This document shows positions 6,302 through 6,802 of a stretch of 6,802 nucleotides of DNA, in pieces. Origin of the DNA: Christensenellaceae bacterium (GTDB lineage Bacteria > Bacillota > Clostridia > Christensenellales > Borkfalkiaceae); the NCBI GenBank assembly GCA_016295005.1, contig JAEDMA010000075.1, positions 1 through 6,802 on the forward strand, read 5' to 3'. Position numbers and translations under genes: made by a program. Below the pieces are notes generated by a model, which saw only the letters and a list, made by a program, of their open reading frames with translations, was not told where the DNA came from and did no database searches. The stretch's first letter is position 1. Each line of letters begins with the position of its first letter.

Positions 6302-6626
6302 TTAAATACTCCTGATTGACTTCGATAAGATCGTTATCCGAGTTATCCGTAATAGATTTGGCGAGAGTTTTATCGGTAATCGCCATAATTTTGGAATTCG
6401 GGCGGAAAGTCATATCCGCCAGATCCTTATTAACCGTTTTGAAAATTTTGCAATTAAACCTTTTAGCGAGTTTAATCGCGTCTTTAAGAGAGTTTTCGCT
6501 AATCGACTTGCAAAGCAAAATGAGATACGCTTTTTTTAACGTTGCAGCGGCGTTCATACCTATTTTATATTTGCCGGAGCGGACGGAAAACCCTATAAAC
6601 GTTTCAGCCTTGCTTTTTGAATTCAA
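6294..6626 (-). CDS. ylxQ: YlxQ, L7Ae-type ribosomal/K-turn-binding family protein
   Basis: This 110-aa protein of the L7Ae/L30e/S12e/Gadd45 fold is usually encoded between ylxR and infB in Firmicutes. Related members bind kink-turn RNA; the exact role of YlxQ is not settled. Visible features are IGFSVRSGKYKIGMNAAATLKK at 11-32, matching the family's G-L-A-x-R-A-G-K and following helix, the strand YLILLCK, then SENSLKDAIKLAKRFNCKIFK at 43-63 (family: D-x-S-x-x-T then a helix), and IMAITDKTLAKSI at 80-92. The usual Gly-Lys turn before that last strand is replaced by RPNS. The start is a TTG at 6626, 23 nt inside rnpM, supported by a perfect AGGAGG six bases upstream. The stop overlaps the infB ATG. 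Confidence 0.85.
   Translation of the reverse strand: MNSKSKAETFIGFSVRSGKYKIGMNAAATLKKAYLILLCKSISENSLKDAIKLAKRFNCKIFKTVNKDLADMTFRPNSKIMAITDKTLAKSITDNSDNDLIEVNQEYLNG
6309..6313 (-). promoter_or_regulatory. Shine-Dalgarno AGGAG for infB
   Basis: AGGAG lies seven bases before ATG 6301, within the 3' end of ylxQ. With the 8-nt stop/start overlap it suggests coupled translation of ylxQ and infB, and it supports this start despite the unusual IF-2 N-terminus. Confidence 0.75.
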
Positions 6627-6802
6627 AAAAAGCCTCCTCGACGCGCTTATAGTCGGTTTCGGAAACGTTTTCCGAAAACGCCCTGTTAAGCGCCTTTTGT
6701 TTTTTAAGTCTGTTGAAGCAATTTTCGTCGTTACAGACGTACGCCCCCCTGCCGTTCAGTTTACCCGAAAAATCCAGAACGAATCCTTCTTCGGTTCTGA
6801 CT
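6604..6802 (-). CDS. rnpM: RnpM/YlxR family RNase P modulator (DUF448), N-terminus missing
   Basis: The window edge cuts this gene; 65 codons and the TGA stop remain, reading from base 6801. The translation contains GKLNGRGAYVCNDENCFNRL at residues 13-32 of the fragment, the hallmark G-R-G-A-Y-V-C of the YlxR family, followed by the usual lysine-rich helix and RAF (KKQKALNRAF). About 25-30 N-terminal residues, including the expected cysteine-containing segment, lie outside the window. In Bacillus subtilis YlxR (RnpM) binds the RNase P RNA and tunes its activity. It would directly follow nusA in the standard order. Its last 23 nt overlap the TTG start of ylxQ. Confidence 0.88.
   Translation of the reverse strand, partial: VRTEEGFVLDFSGKLNGRGAYVCNDENCFNRLKKQKALNRAFSENVSETDYKRVEEAFFEFKKQG
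6633..6638 (-). promoter_or_regulatory. Shine-Dalgarno AGGAGG that sets the ylxQ TTG start
   Basis: A complete AGGAGG on the minus strand sits inside the last codons of rnpM, six bases before TTG 6626. The next in-frame ATG (codon 24, the Met of KIGMNAA) falls inside the conserved fold, so TTG is the only start consistent with a full-length protein. Confidence 0.8.

Noticed and set aside
5817..6305. Plus-strand open frame of 162 aa, rich in Ser, Ala and Phe, opposite the infB start.
   Set aside because: It is also a shadow of the biased IF-2 linker, with no recognised motif.

Overview
The window looks like part of a bacterial chromosome, most likely from the phylum Bacillota (Firmicutes), class Clostridia or a relative. 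The evidence is the minus-strand gene order rnpM(ylxR)-rplGA-like(ylxQ)-infB-rbfA-nrnA-truB-ribF, which is the 3' part of the nusA-infB operon. An L7Ae-type YlxQ gene between ylxR and infB, and an nrnA gene between rbfA and truB, are both typical of Firmicutes. I cannot name a genus. Purine-rich Shine-Dalgarno (SD) sequences precede most starts, coding DNA is moderate in GC with many codons ending in CG, and the non-coding end is very AT-rich.

Layout, read in the direction of transcription from right to left. 6802-6604 is the C-terminal part of rnpM, cut by the window edge. 6626-6294 is ylxQ, with a TTG start inside the end of rnpM. 6301-3614 is infB (translation initiation factor IF-2), whose start overlaps the ylxQ stop by 8 nt. 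3612-3253 is rbfA. 3243-2290 is nrnA, a DHH/DHHA1 phosphoesterase. 2271-1423 is truB. 1384-494 is ribF. Two hairpins followed by T-runs (489-461 and 457-422) end the unit just after ribF. The genes are tightly packed, with gaps of 38 nt or less, so they are probably one transcript.

The genes cover RNA processing and translation start-up: an RNase P modulator, a predicted K-turn-binding ribosomal-type protein, IF-2, a 30S maturation factor, a nano-RNase/pAp phosphatase and the tRNA Psi55 synthase. The last gene makes FMN and FAD.

The least ordinary part is 1-422, which has no gene. It holds three copies of a repeat module. Each copy can fold into three consecutive hairpins in the same order. 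The copies differ in sequence, but the base-paired arms change together. This may be a small structured RNA or a mobile palindromic repeat family, and it is the best candidate here for something undescribed. The other points of interest are a changed nucleotide-binding motif in RibF, a non-standard IF-2 N-terminus, and a truB start with no visible SD.
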